Source of the DNA: Salegentibacter maritimus
Lineage (GTDB): Bacteria > Bacteroidota > Bacteroidia > Flavobacteriales > Flavobacteriaceae
Direction of reading: 5' to 3'
Length of the DNA: 64,000 bases
Assembly (NCBI RefSeq): GCF_016236915.1
Contig: NZ_JAEHOK010000003.1
Location: 144,882-208,881 of the forward strand
The notes beneath the pieces were generated by a model that was not told the DNA's origin, did no database searches, and was given only the letters and a program-made list of their open reading frames with translations. Made by a program: the position numbers and the translations under genes. Below, piece after piece: positions 44,081 to 54,177 of this stretch (its first letter is position 1; every line of letters begins with the position of its first letter).

Positions 44081-45664
44081 CTAATCCTGGTAAGGAATTA
44101 AGTTTTTGTATTTTTTATCTTGAAACCAGGGGTCGTTTGCCTTCTTAAGCTTTTGGGCTAAAACTTTCAAAAGCTTTCCAGATAAACCTGGTTTTTCCTC
44201 CAATGGAATTTTATAATATTGATAAGGATCTTTTGTATTATCAAAAATATAGGCTTCCCCTATTTTAGCTCCTTCCAAATTGCCCTGTTGTTCTTTAACT
44301 TCTGTTAAAACCAATGTATACCTATTGGTTTGCAGGCCACGGGAATTTTTCAACATTAGCAATATACTTCCAGGTTTAGCATCGACTCTCCCCGGATTTT
44401 TTATAAAGGCAGAAAGGTCTTTACCTTCAACGGCTTCTGGCGTTTCTTCTTTTAAACCTGCCAAGCTTGCAATGGTAGGATAAATGTCTGGGCTTCCCAA
44501 TAAGACATCTGTTTTACCAGGCTTTATTCTTCCTGGCCAGTGCACAATAAAAGGGACCGCCGTAGATTCAGTATAAAAAACATTTTTAGCGGTAAGCCCA
44601 TGACTTCCCATCATTTCACCATGGTCTGCAGTAAAAACCACTATGGTGTTATCCAAAACTTTCAATTTTTTTAGTTGCTCTAAAACCCTACCTATATACT
44701 TATCTATACTTGTTACATTGGCAAAATAGTTACGCACATAACTGGCCACTTTAAGATCTGCATTGAGCCTTACCACCAGGGCACTATCAATGTTAGGGTA
44801 TTTATCGGTATCATAATGTTTACGATACTCTACCATATCTGTATTGGCATTATCCCAGGGATTGTGCGGCGGATTAATAGACCAGATCATAAAAAATGGC
44901 TTATCTGCATTTCTTTGATTTCTTTTATTCTTAAGATATTCAATAATGGTTTCAGATTCTATTTTAGTGGAAAACTCACGAGGTTGATATAACTCCCCAT
45001 CTTTATTCCCACCTACTACTGCAGGATCGTTAGAAAACACAAACGGATTTGCATGCTCATCTTTCAACACCTGATAATAATAATCTATATCGTGCCTATC
45101 TACTCCAGGCGGGATATAAGTGTCAAAATCATTTATATAATTACCTCCCGGGGCATCTTCGGTTCCTACATAATCTCCCGCATTATTAAATTTTGGCACC
45201 GGCTTTATATAATGTGCTTTTCCGAAATAGGAAATATCATAGCCTTCCTCGTGAAATAAATTGGTAATAGTGATAATGTTTTCTTTTAACGACTCCTCTC
45301 TTCCAACCCTGGCATTGTTCCAAATCCCATTCTGCTCAGGATACATACCCGATAAAAGCATACCGCGGGAAGGACTACAAAGTGGATAATTAGCAAAGGC
45401 CTGGGTAAAAACCACAGCGTTTTTGGCCAAATTATCTATTGTGGGCGTAATTACCGGGTCTGGCTTCCCTACTACCGCATCCCGATATCCAGGTTCTGAC
45501 CAAAAGCCTGCACTATATCGCCTAAGTTGATCGGGATAAATAATCAATACATTCGGCCTTTCCTTACTATCCCGAATTTCTACAGTTTTATTTACAGAGT
45601 TACACCCCAATAAACTTAGTACTGCTATATATAAAAATCCAAAACAAGGTTTTGACATGTTCAT
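44081..45664 (-). CDS. S1-family sulfatase (CSPSR)
   Basis: 527 residues, a lipoprotein (VLSLLGC, Cys21); a start at Met3 is possible. The formylglycine motif is CSPSR (Cys96) in YPLCSPSRGMLLSG. The first metal motif reads IIYPDQLRR, the D-Q form, then VFTADHGEMMGSHGL. The D-Q and longer inserts set it apart from the three sulfatases of the left operon, so it probably cuts a different sulfate position. Second gene of the kdu operon. Confidence 0.92.
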   Translation of the reverse strand: MNMSKPCFGFLYIAVLSLLGCNSVNKTVEIRDSKERPNVLIIYPDQLRRYSAGFWSEPGYRDAVVGKPDPVITPTIDNLAKNAVVFTQAFANYPLCSPSRGMLLSGMYPEQNGIWNNARVGREESLKENIITITNLFHEEGYDISYFGKAHYIKPVPKFNNAGDYVGTEDAPGGNYINDFDTYIPPGVDRHDIDYYYQVLKDEHANPFVFSNDPAVVGGNKDGELYQPREFSTKIESETIIEYLKNKRNQRNADKPFFMIWSINPPHNPWDNANTDMVEYRKHYDTDKYPNIDSALVVRLNADLKVASYVRNYFANVTSIDKYIGRVLEQLKKLKVLDNTIVVFTADHGEMMGSHGLTAKNVFYTESTAVPFIVHWPGRIKPGKTDVLLGSPDIYPTIASLAGLKEETPEAVEGKDLSAFIKNPGRVDAKPGSILLMLKNSRGLQTNRYTLVLTEVKEQQGNLEGAKIGEAYIFDNTKDPYQYYKIPLEEKPGLSGKLLKVLAQKLKKANDPWFQDKKYKNLIPYQD

Positions 45665-45752
45665 CCCAGTTATCTTTCACAAATATTGAATTGTATCCCA
45701 AAAATTGTTCGTTGAACAAAACAGAAGAAACAATTACCTATCATCGATTATC

Positions 45753-46985
45753 TTATTTCCCAGAAGCCTCGCGGTAGCGCAATAAGGCTTCTACGTAATA
45801 ATAATCGGCATAATTTAATGGTACATTAATTTCATTTTTGTGAGGAATACTCCCAACACTATGCTTTAAAATAAAATGATTGTTTTCTCCTATATTGGCG
45901 GTGTATTCGCTTGAAGCAAGTGACTTTAGGATCTTGTTGGCTGCCTCCATATACTTTTCATCATCATAGCCTGCAAGTTCAATAAGCGCTGAAGCCGTGA
46001 TAGCTGCAGCCGAGACATCTCTAGGTTCATTAGGAATATTTGGCGCATCATAATCCCAATATGGAATCATATCCTCTGGTGTGCTTTCATTGCTCAGTAT
46101 AAAATCGGCTATTTTTGTTGCCTGTTCCAAATAGGCTTCATCTTTGGTATACCTATAGCTAAGGGTGAAACCGTATAGACCCCAGGCCTGCCCCCTGGCC
46201 CAGGAACTCTCGTGATTAAACCCCTGTGCAGTTTGTTTACTTCTTACTTTGCCGGTCTTAGGGGCATAATCTATCACGTGGTAAGAGCTGTTGTTATCCC
46301 TAAAATGATTTTTCAATGTGGTATTGGCATGTGTAATTGCTATTTGCTTATATTTTTCATCCCCAGTCATTTTACTAACCTCAAAAAGCAACTCCAGGTT
46401 CATCATATTGTCTATTATTACCGGAAATTTCCAACCTCTTTCAGATTGCCAGCCTCCATCTACATTCCAACTCTTAATAGACCCTACCTTAGGGTTAAAA
46501 CGCTCAATTAGTGAATTGGCAGCGGTAATAAGAACATCTTTATAGCTTTCATTTTTGGTGTTTTTGTAACCATTTCCATAAGAACATTGGAAGACAAAAC
46601 CCAGATCATGATTACTCTTAATATTTTTGAAATTTTCAAATTTTGATTGAAAATAATCAGCGGCATCTTTCCATTTTTCATCATTAGTATCTTCAAAAAG
46701 GTACCAGCAAGTTCCGGGAAAAAAACCTATGGTCCAATCAAACCCCTGGTTTGCCCAATGTATCCCCCCTTGCTTATTTACAGTACGAGGAACCCTATCT
46801 GCTTCCCGGGCATCTTTCAACAATAAATCATATTGCTTAGCCGCCAACGCCAATTCCTTATCAGGAAAGTTTTCTGCGGCAACTTTAGGTGTAGCTACTT
46901 TTGTTTCTTTCTTTTCACCGTTCTCTTTACAGGAAAAAAGAACTACCAAAATACAAACTAAAAAGCCGATTTTTGATTTTTTCAT
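45753..46985 (-). CDS. GH88 unsaturated glucuronyl hydrolase, lipoprotein (first copy)
   Basis: 410 residues with a lipobox (VVLFSC, Cys19), so outside the cytoplasm. GH88 motifs: SNHDLGFVFQCS with Asp127 and FPVIIDNMMNLELL with Asp192, the two catalytic-type Asp residues; ESSWARGQAWGLYGF follows. Hydrates the 4,5-double bond of the terminal unsaturated uronate so that it leaves the oligosaccharide. First gene of the kdu-TRAP operon, with a LacI-type palindrome at 47139-47150. A similar gene (395 residues) is at 60734-61921. Confidence 0.92.
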   Translation of the reverse strand: MKKSKIGFLVCILVVLFSCKENGEKKETKVATPKVAAENFPDKELALAAKQYDLLLKDAREADRVPRTVNKQGGIHWANQGFDWTIGFFPGTCWYLFEDTNDEKWKDAADYFQSKFENFKNIKSNHDLGFVFQCSYGNGYKNTKNESYKDVLITAANSLIERFNPKVGSIKSWNVDGGWQSERGWKFPVIIDNMMNLELLFEVSKMTGDEKYKQIAITHANTTLKNHFRDNNSSYHVIDYAPKTGKVRSKQTAQGFNHESSWARGQAWGLYGFTLSYRYTKDEAYLEQATKIADFILSNESTPEDMIPYWDYDAPNIPNEPRDVSAAAITASALIELAGYDDEKYMEAANKILKSLASSEYTANIGENNHFILKHSVGSIPHKNEINVPLNYADYYYVEALLRYREASGK

Positions 46986-47138
46986 TTATACTAGTTTAAG
47001 CTTATTATCTTTTGATATGCAACTCTTTAGCAACCCAACAAGCACGTATAAGTCCACAGCAATCTTCCATTACTATTCTTTAATACACACCAGGATCACC
47101 TGATTAATGAACAATGTTACAAATTTTAATCCATAAAA

Positions 47139-47150
47139 ACAATCGATTGT
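47139..47150. promoter_or_regulatory. LacI-type operator, GH88/kdu operon
   Basis: Perfect 12-bp palindrome ACAATCGATTGT. Its centre is 21 bp upstream of the centre of the minus-strand -7-like box at 47120-47127, so a bound repressor would cover the -33 region. Confidence 0.75.
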
Positions 47151-47386
47151 ATAATGAATTATTTTTTTAATAAATAAGTACAATTGCATTCAGAAACCAG
47201 TTGGTTCACTTTTGTCACAAAACTATTCTTGATAATAAGAGTTTAGAAGGCCAGGCAGCTAACTGTGATAAAAATCACTCCATAGAAACCGGGCAAACCC
47301 CAAATTTATTTGGTCTATAGTTTTTTTAATACTCCTTAATAGAATCAATTTTAAAGGAATAGTAGCTCAATTGATTAGAAATCATT

Positions 47387-47398
47387 ACAATCGATTGT
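47387..47398. promoter_or_regulatory. LacI-type operator, lacI gene
   Basis: Perfect palindrome ACAATCGATTGT whose centre is 21 bp upstream of the centre of the box TATATTTG at 47410-47417. Suggests autoregulation of the divergent LacI gene. Confidence 0.75.
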
Positions 47399-47591
47399 GA
47401 TAATATTTGTATATTTGTAATCTTTCCCAAAAAAGAAACGTTTAAGGCAAAAAACCTATGCTAAAAGGAATAAAATTTTTAGCTTACTGATTATTAGCAT
47501 TAATATCTCCTAAATAAAAGTTTTAGTAAGCATATTTAGATGAAATACTCAGTATTTTTTGCTCAATTATCAATTTAAGTGCAATTAACAT

Positions 47592-48620
47592 ATGAAAAAT
47601 CACCGCACAACCATACACGATATTGCCCGAGAGCTAAAAATAGATAGCTCTACGGTTTCACGAGCTTTGAACAATAATAGTAAAGTTACTGCAAAAACCA
47701 AAGCAAAAGTGATTGCCAAAGCAAAAGAGTTAGGCTACCAACGCAATCTTTTAGCTTCTAATTTAAGACAAAGCAAAAGTAATACTATAGGTGTTGTAGT
47801 TCCGCGGATATCAAGATATTTCTTTTCTACGGTAATTGCGGGGATTGAAGAAAGTGCTTTTAAAACAGGGTTTAACGTGGTAATTTGTCAATCTCAGGAA
47901 AGCCTGGAGAAAGAACAGGCCATTATAAAAAACCTTATTTCAAATCGTGTAGATGGCGTAATTATCTCTATTGCCATGGAAACACAAAATGGAGAACATC
48001 TAAAACAACTTAAAAATAACGGAATTCCATTGGTATTTTTTGACCGGTTTTGCCCCGAGGTACAGGAAAGCAGCCAGGTTCTTATAGACGACCAACAAGC
48101 TGCATACGACGCTGTAAATCACCTTATTTCGCAAGGCTGTTCTAAAATTGTGCATTTCTCCGGCCCTCAAACACTGGAAATTTACAAAAACCGATTAAGA
48201 GGTTATAAATTGGCTTTACTGGAAAACAATCTACCTTTTAAAGAAGAGCTTGTGATTAATTCACCTTTAATGGAAGCGAATGGTTATGAAGAAACTCAAA
48301 AACTTTTAGATGCCAAAATAGATTTTGATGGAATATTTTCTGCCAACGATATTGCTGCTATTGGTGCCTTAAAGCACCTAAAAGAGAAAGGAAAGAGAAT
48401 TCCTGAAGATATAGCTGTTATAGGCTTTAGTAATGAACCTTCTTCAAAAGTTATAGAGCCTCCACTCTCTACTATTGATCAATCTGCTTTTGAAATTGGT
48501 AAAAATGCATACGATCTTCTCATAGATAATATTAAGAGAGGGGAAAAAGAGGTTTTACATAAAACCATTACGCTTAAATCTACCCTACTAGCCAGAGGCT
48601 CTTCTCTTAGGAAAAAATAA
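47592..48620 (+). CDS. LacI-family transcription regulator of the sugar locus
   Basis: 342 residues. The N-terminal HTH (TTIHDIARELKIDSSTVSRA) and hinge helix are followed by the periplasmic-binding-protein-like sensor (SNTIGVVVPRISRYFFSTVI … DIAVIGFSNEPSSKVIEPPL). Binds DNA as a dimer; the effector is likely a uronate or pathway intermediate. The ACAATCGATTGT palindrome occurs before its own gene, both GH88 genes and susC, and nowhere else that I noticed in the window. It is the only plus-strand gene of the locus. Confidence 0.93.
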   Translation: MKNHRTTIHDIARELKIDSSTVSRALNNNSKVTAKTKAKVIAKAKELGYQRNLLASNLRQSKSNTIGVVVPRISRYFFSTVIAGIEESAFKTGFNVVICQSQESLEKEQAIIKNLISNRVDGVIISIAMETQNGEHLKQLKNNGIPLVFFDRFCPEVQESSQVLIDDQQAAYDAVNHLISQGCSKIVHFSGPQTLEIYKNRLRGYKLALLENNLPFKEELVINSPLMEANGYEETQKLLDAKIDFDGIFSANDIAAIGALKHLKEKGKRIPEDIAVIGFSNEPSSKVIEPPLSTIDQSAFEIGKNAYDLLIDNIKRGEKEVLHKTITLKSTLLARGSSLRKK

Positions 48621-48683
48621 ACTAAAGATCTAATATCTATAAAATATTAATGCCAGACATCTATTTTTCTTTACACTACCTAT

Positions 48684-49904
48684 TTACCTGGTAGACCAAA
48701 TTTGCTTTTGGCTCCAGTCCTCGGCCGGGTCTGACCAAAAGGGGGTTTCCGGCTCAAGTCCTAAGATTAGAAAGACTTCAGTACAAAGATAAAGGCTACC
48801 TGTAGAGATGTAAGCTTCAGCCATTTCTGGCTGATGCCCATAAAAACCAAGGGTTAACCAGCCATTCTCGTCAAACATATCTTTAGCGGTCATTTGTTTT
48901 TCAATCACCGCTTGCAGTCCTGAACGTACCTGGGCAGGTGTAATGGCTTTAGGTAGTTTTTGAAAAAGCGCTATTTGTGACAATGCCTGGAAGGCGCCAA
49001 ACCTGTAGGTTGAAGACCTCCCCAAAGGAGGATAAGTGCCGGATGGAGAAATTAAACGCTCCTGAATAAGAGCGTATTTTTGCGCCCTCTTCACTATTTC
49101 ATTATACTCCTCATCAATATCCTTATATCTCCAGCCTAAATCATTCTTTCTGTCCACCAGTACTTTGTAAATATCCAATAACATAGGCTGAATTACATAA
49201 CCGTTATAGTAGTCCCAGTGAAAATTAGGGCCATCTCCATACGTACCATCCCCCAGGTACCATTCATCATGTTTCTTTATGGCATACTGAATACGAACCA
49301 TATCTGCTTCTCCTTCAAATTTAAGGATAGCGGCTTCTACCATGGCCGTAAACAACAACCAGTTGTTATAAACAGGTTCAATTTTTCGGGTTTTCTTCAG
49401 AGAAATAAGAATATTTTCCCTGGCCTCTTCATCTAATCTTCCCCATAGCTCTTTTGGTGCTCGCAATAAACCCTGAGCGAGAAAAGCAGCATCCACTAAA
49501 GGTTGATTCCCCTCGCTAAAATTCATATAGTCTTTAGCCCTGGGATTTGTAGCATTCTCCAAACCTTTTAGGCTAAGTTGTATGTACTTTTCCCTTAACC
49601 TGCCTTCTTCTGTTTCATCTGGCCCCAGTTCCAACCAGGGAGCAATTCCAGACAGAGTTCTTCCAAAAGCCTCGAGATAAGTATAATTAGATCTCTTTGC
49701 ATTATGAACAACTTCAACGGGCATCGTCTCTTTAAGCTTGTTATTTGCTAAAGCCGATAGAACAGGATCTGATATTTTCACTAAGGCGTTTACAAAATAT
49801 TCCCGTGACTCTATTTTTGCTTTATCCTGTGCAAATGTTGAAAAGGACATTAAAAAAATGCATGTTAAAAGAACTAATTGAATTCTATATTTTTGATTTA
49901 TCAT
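48684..49904 (-). CDS. DUF2264 domain protein (first copy)
   Basis: 406 residues with a signal peptide (CIFLMSFSTFAQ). The DUF2264 (PF10022) pattern is seen across most of the chain: TYLEAFGRTLSGIAPWLELG, NYNNGYV-like segment YYNGYVIQPMLLDIYK, GTYPPLGRSSTYRFGAFQAL and GFYGHQPEMAEAYISTGSLY. The aromatic and helical repeats suggest an alpha/alpha-barrel, as in GH88 and other uronate-active enzymes. A CAZy glucuronidase family may correspond to it, but I cannot confirm that. Closely similar to the 417-residue gene at 54403-55656. Periplasmic. Confidence 0.8.
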   Translation of the reverse strand: MINQKYRIQLVLLTCIFLMSFSTFAQDKAKIESREYFVNALVKISDPVLSALANNKLKETMPVEVVHNAKRSNYTYLEAFGRTLSGIAPWLELGPDETEEGRLREKYIQLSLKGLENATNPRAKDYMNFSEGNQPLVDAAFLAQGLLRAPKELWGRLDEEARENILISLKKTRKIEPVYNNWLLFTAMVEAAILKFEGEADMVRIQYAIKKHDEWYLGDGTYGDGPNFHWDYYNGYVIQPMLLDIYKVLVDRKNDLGWRYKDIDEEYNEIVKRAQKYALIQERLISPSGTYPPLGRSSTYRFGAFQALSQIALFQKLPKAITPAQVRSGLQAVIEKQMTAKDMFDENGWLTLGFYGHQPEMAEAYISTGSLYLCTEVFLILGLEPETPFWSDPAEDWSQKQIWSTR

Positions 49905-49939
49905 TTCTTACATTAAAATTAAAGGTATGAATAACCTAA

Positions 49940-52087
49940 TTATTTTAAGATATAAATCTCTTTTTCGTTATTTTTTATTTCTATAAGCGCGACTTCCCCC
50001 ATTATTGCCTGGCCTTCTACATAAAAAAATGTGGTAAGTACAGGAGCTTTTTTATGAGCGACTACTAGAATATATTCTTTAGAGTTAAATCTTAATTTCA
50101 CTGCCTCCACTTCTTCGTCAGGGCGCAACGTATTCATTACATCATAAACCGGTACCTTCTCAAATTTCACTTTAGTATTTTCAGGGAAATAGAGTAACGT
50201 AATAAAAGAATTGAAGCCTGTCTTTTCGATAGAGAATTCAGCCTTTAGACTCTCCTCTTTCAAATTATATTCAGGAGATATCCAGGCCTCTTCCAGACTA
50301 ATATCAACCGGATTTATGGGTTGAATCATTAAATTATTATCGGGGTAAGTTGTAGAAACCGAGTTTCCATTTAGGCTTATTCTTTTATTGGGAAAATTAA
50401 AAAACTGCGAATAAGTATGTGTTTCTTTCCCTTTAAAGCTATCTATTAACAGCCAAACATCGGGTTTTAAATACAACATTCTTCTTTTTACGTCTACCGG
50501 ATCATCAAGACGTTGATATGCTGTATTAATCGCTTCGGCGTAGTCAAATTCTTTTTCAGTTATAGCTAAAACACCTTCCTGTTTGGCATCAAATTTATTC
50601 CCCCAGGAAGTTCCATAAACACTATTTGGCTTTCCATCTACCGCTAAAGTATTGTGAGAACGACTGTCTTTAAAATACTCTCGCCATTTGTTATTTACAT
50701 ACGTAAATCGCCCTGGATCTACCAGATAATCGCGCCCAAAAGCAAAAAGACTAAAATGCAACAAATTATCGTGGGAATGTCCTCCCCCCAACCTTTTTAA
50801 ATGAAAACTGCTATAAAAAGCATCTTCCTGCCAGGAAGACCTGGAATACAAATCGCCCGAACTTTCCTGAAAAATTGAAAGGAATTCAGGCACTTGTTTA
50901 TTTAATTCTTTATAAGCCTTTTTGCTTTCTATATCAAATAAAAACTCATTTTCATAATCTGCAATAGAAAAAGCACGGCTCTTTATAACCGGATCCATAA
51001 AAATAATTCCGGCAGTAGTAAGAAGGTCTCGTAAATCGGTGTCGTCACTATCTCCTAGTAAAGGTTGGTGATAATTAGGCTTTTGCCACTCCAGGTTAGC
51101 ATAAGCCATATCCTTTGTTTTCTTAACAATAGTTTTAGGCAGACTTGTATTTGTGCGCTGTGATAACAAAACCACGTTCATAAAACTATGAAAAACCTCA
51201 TTATGATACATTGGCGATTGCTCCCATTGTGTGCCATCTCTTAAGATTTGATTTCTTGCGGTTACCAGAAGGTTTTGGACAGCATCCTCCTTCCATTTAT
51301 CTGCTTTGCTAAATTCGGGCATAAATAAGGCTATATGATAAAGCCCTTGAAATTCCAGCACCCCCCAGTTACTGGTTTGAGAAAATTTGCTAAAACCCTC
51401 ATTTAAATACTCGGCGTGTTGAACCAGGGAATTCATAAATTTCCAAAAAAAGCCTGGAGTAATACTTTTTGATCCTTTAAAATATTCGAAACTTTTTATC
51501 CAGTTTTCTGCCCTTATTCCCGTATCTATACGCCGCCAGGATGTAGCTTTGGTTTCCTTAGAAAGAGGATTAGAGTCTATCCAATCGCTTACCTGCTGCA
51601 CAAAGGTTTTAGCGTATTTCTCTTTTCCCGTTAGCAGGTACGCTTTACCTAAATCCTGCCAATATCTTCCACGATTAAGCATAAAAGTCCACTCGGGATC
51701 ACCAAAAGGATTGGCCTGCCAGTCTATTTCGTTCTCAAACTGATAAGGAATATTGGTTTTTTCCATATCCCACGGATAACGAAACAGAAAATATTTTTCT
51801 CGAACCTCTTCTGCCGTAGCAATTGAGCGTTCTACCTCCTTTGGGAATTCTTGCCTAATCCTATCAGCATCATTTGATGATAACTTTAAGTATAAATTAT
51901 CTTTTTGTTTAAAATAATCCAGGAGTGCTTTTTTGGCTTTATTTTTATCTTCTACAATTACTTCTTTCACCTGATCCATCCCCGGATAGCTTAAATTAAA
52001 GTTATTTAATAGAAAGGAATCTTCTTGTGCCTGAGTAGCTAACACAGAGCAAATAAATAGGTAGGATAAAATAATATTTTTTTTCAT
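49940..52087 (-). CDS. Heparinase II/III-family polysaccharide lyase (715 residues)
   Basis: Signal peptide (CSVLATQAQ). An N-terminal alpha/alpha-toroid is followed by the C-terminal beta-sandwich of the heparinase II/III family. The N-terminal motifs NWGVLEFQGLYHIALF and QWEQSPMYHNEVF and the later GGGHSHDNLLHFSLFAFGRD, VDPGRFTYV and SRSHNTLAVDG closely follow PL12-type heparin-sulfate lyases (His-Asn pairs and Tyr in catalysis). Cleaves uronate-containing chains by beta-elimination, giving the unsaturated uronate that GH88 and KduI then use. The next gene upstream ends 18 bp away. Confidence 0.85.
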   Translation of the reverse strand: MKKNIILSYLFICSVLATQAQEDSFLLNNFNLSYPGMDQVKEVIVEDKNKAKKALLDYFKQKDNLYLKLSSNDADRIRQEFPKEVERSIATAEEVREKYFLFRYPWDMEKTNIPYQFENEIDWQANPFGDPEWTFMLNRGRYWQDLGKAYLLTGKEKYAKTFVQQVSDWIDSNPLSKETKATSWRRIDTGIRAENWIKSFEYFKGSKSITPGFFWKFMNSLVQHAEYLNEGFSKFSQTSNWGVLEFQGLYHIALFMPEFSKADKWKEDAVQNLLVTARNQILRDGTQWEQSPMYHNEVFHSFMNVVLLSQRTNTSLPKTIVKKTKDMAYANLEWQKPNYHQPLLGDSDDTDLRDLLTTAGIIFMDPVIKSRAFSIADYENEFLFDIESKKAYKELNKQVPEFLSIFQESSGDLYSRSSWQEDAFYSSFHLKRLGGGHSHDNLLHFSLFAFGRDYLVDPGRFTYVNNKWREYFKDSRSHNTLAVDGKPNSVYGTSWGNKFDAKQEGVLAITEKEFDYAEAINTAYQRLDDPVDVKRRMLYLKPDVWLLIDSFKGKETHTYSQFFNFPNKRISLNGNSVSTTYPDNNLMIQPINPVDISLEEAWISPEYNLKEESLKAEFSIEKTGFNSFITLLYFPENTKVKFEKVPVYDVMNTLRPDEEVEAVKLRFNSKEYILVVAHKKAPVLTTFFYVEGQAIMGEVALIEIKNNEKEIYILK

Positions 52088-52105
52088 ACTAAATCTTCTG
52101 TTTTA

Positions 52106-54097
52106 TTACTCCTCAAGAATCCGAAAACTGGATACCTCTTTTAATTTATCTATGTTTCTGGAGGTTAAAACTAAACGATATAGCTTTTCCTGCTGCCAGT
52201 CTTTCAATAATTTTTCATCATTCAAAACAATCTCCTCTACATCGAACTTGAATTTAGCCGAGGGATAATAAAAATGGACTTTTGTGTCATCTGTCTGTCT
52301 TAGAAGTATTTTTCCCTTTTTCACCAATTTAGGAGGGGCTGCCAGCATAAAATTATGGATAGTAGGACTTTCAATTTTATTATACTCAACACTATCTTCT
52401 ATTATCAATTCAGGCTGTTCCCTTTTTAATTCAAAATTTCTTATCCATTTTTTACTATATGCTTCTTTTGGGTAAGCTTCGCTAATATCTAACCTAAACT
52501 TCAAACCTAGATTAGTCTCTTTTACAGATTCATCCTTAGCAGAAAACTCTTTGCCAAAAGCCTGAGAATTATTATTGATTTTTGGTAAGTTATGATAGTC
52601 TGATTGCATAGTCCAGATTTCATAACGATCTTTGCTAAAGGTTTTTGCTGTATAGGTTTCTACTCCTACGTCTACTATAAGTGGTTCTCCCTGGTGATAC
52701 AGAACAAAAGAACCCACATCGTTATGATTGTGACTTTCGTTATTATGCCCTCCTTTAGCTGCAAAGAAGAAACCTTTCTTTCCATTGCTACTTGTTCTTC
52801 CTATTACTACACCGGTCTCGTCAAATCGTGAAACCAATTTATTCTCCTTAAGGGGAGCAGTATTCTCTAATTGTTTATATATATAAAGATTGTTTAAGGA
52901 ATAATCTAAAGAACCAATAATGGGGTGCTCCAAAAAATTAGTGTTTTGTGACACAAAAGCCCCAAACTGCATTAATTCTGGCTTATTGATGTACAAACCG
53001 TATCTATATATTAAAGCAGGGTTAGGTTTAACTCGTACCGAAGAGTCTGCAAAATTCACATAGAACTTATTTACAATATGCACATCCATGATATAAGTAC
53101 CAATATTTTGAATGATTTTTTCCTGACCAAGGTCTATATGACCTTTTGAAACATTTTTTAACAACTCTAAATATTCCAATAATTTACCTCCAGCATGACT
53201 CCAATAATTAGGCCCCTCATCAGCAGCCCCGTCTTGTTTATAATAGTTTATAAAGTTGTCTACAGACCTCATACTTTTTTTTACAACTTTTTTCCTTAAA
53301 TCATTATTTACGGCATCTCCCAGTAAAATTGTACTTAATACTACATTATAATTCACCCATGGATTCCAATTGTTTACAAACTCATTTTCTTTAAATGCCA
53401 TCCACCAAAAGTCATTGCGCTGAACATACGGCTGAATAATTTTTTCATCTATTTCTAAAAATATTCGTTTTTTAAGTAATGGTGAGATTTTATCAAGCTC
53501 AGTACCAAAAAGGTGATATACCCACCCCAGGTTCACTGAAGTTTCGCCTGCGCCCAAGTCTAATATAGGTTCCTGTATATCAGGGACACCGGCTCCAGCT
53601 TTTTGTGAAGGCAAATGTGCAGAAAGAACCCAGGAAGATTGCTCACAAAGAGCCCAACTTGCATTAACAATGGCATCAATATATTTTTTTTCACCTTCCA
53701 ACAATTCGGCAAGCACCAGATTTTTTAATGTCTTATTTCGCTGGCGGTAATACCTTTGCATAATTTCCCTATCTCCAGACCTCACGAATTCTAAATAAGC
53801 CGTTACGGGAATAACAGGCCAATTATAAGCTAAAGCAGCTTCTCCTTTCCTTCTTATTTCTTGTTTAGAGCGCTCAGGCAATTCTTGTAACTTTTCACTT
53901 ATAGATGCTGCAGTAAAACCTGTTAATTCTATATTTTGCCAGCTTGAAAGGCTATGTTCCTGTAGTTCTTTCTGCAATAAATTTCTTTGCTCTTGCGCAT
54001 TTGCTAAAAGGGGTAAAAAAACAAGAATGAAAAAAAGCAAATTTATAATAGAAGTCCTTTTCCTATAAAGCATTAAATGCAAGTTTCTTAAAATCAT
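52106..54097 (-). CDS. Heparinase II/III-like protein (663 residues)
   Basis: A signal peptide is seen (FILVFLPLLANAQ); a start at Met9 (54073) would give a more typical N-terminus. The C-terminal half has the heparinase II/III-like signature GGHNNESHNHNDVGSFVLYH, GEPLIVDVGVETYTAK and QSDYHNLPKINN. It differs from the 715-residue neighbour: the motif is ESHNHNDVG rather than GHSHDNL, and the N-terminal half is longer and less similar. It may be a lyase of another CAZy family (PL21- or PL37-like) or act on a different linkage. Between the neighbouring lyase gene (18 bp) and a 305-bp gap. Confidence 0.8.
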   Translation of the reverse strand: MILRNLHLMLYRKRTSIINLLFFILVFLPLLANAQEQRNLLQKELQEHSLSSWQNIELTGFTAASISEKLQELPERSKQEIRRKGEAALAYNWPVIPVTAYLEFVRSGDREIMQRYYRQRNKTLKNLVLAELLEGEKKYIDAIVNASWALCEQSSWVLSAHLPSQKAGAGVPDIQEPILDLGAGETSVNLGWVYHLFGTELDKISPLLKKRIFLEIDEKIIQPYVQRNDFWWMAFKENEFVNNWNPWVNYNVVLSTILLGDAVNNDLRKKVVKKSMRSVDNFINYYKQDGAADEGPNYWSHAGGKLLEYLELLKNVSKGHIDLGQEKIIQNIGTYIMDVHIVNKFYVNFADSSVRVKPNPALIYRYGLYINKPELMQFGAFVSQNTNFLEHPIIGSLDYSLNNLYIYKQLENTAPLKENKLVSRFDETGVVIGRTSSNGKKGFFFAAKGGHNNESHNHNDVGSFVLYHQGEPLIVDVGVETYTAKTFSKDRYEIWTMQSDYHNLPKINNNSQAFGKEFSAKDESVKETNLGLKFRLDISEAYPKEAYSKKWIRNFELKREQPELIIEDSVEYNKIESPTIHNFMLAAPPKLVKKGKILLRQTDDTKVHFYYPSAKFKFDVEEIVLNDEKLLKDWQQEKLYRLVLTSRNIDKLKEVSSFRILEE

Positions 54098-54177
54098 ACT
54101 AACTAAAGTTTTTATTATATCTCGCGCTTCCCTTCCTTTTGAGAGCCCGCCTTACAAATCAATTATTTAAAATTTAT

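Larger units (their letters stand above)
46986..47591. other. Divergent promoter region of the kdu operon and lacI
   Basis: 606 bp between the divergent genes with no protein-like frame. It holds two ACAATCGATTGT operators (47139-47150 and 47387-47398), a minus-strand -7-like box AAAATTTG (47120-47127) and a plus-strand box TATATTTG (47410-47417). The lacI transcript would have a leader of about 170 bases. Confidence 0.6.

Noticed and set aside
45738..45752. Possible fifth LacI operator (ATCATCGATTAT) before the operon's sulfatase gene.
   Set aside because: Too many mismatches from ACAATCGATTGT and located inside an operon.
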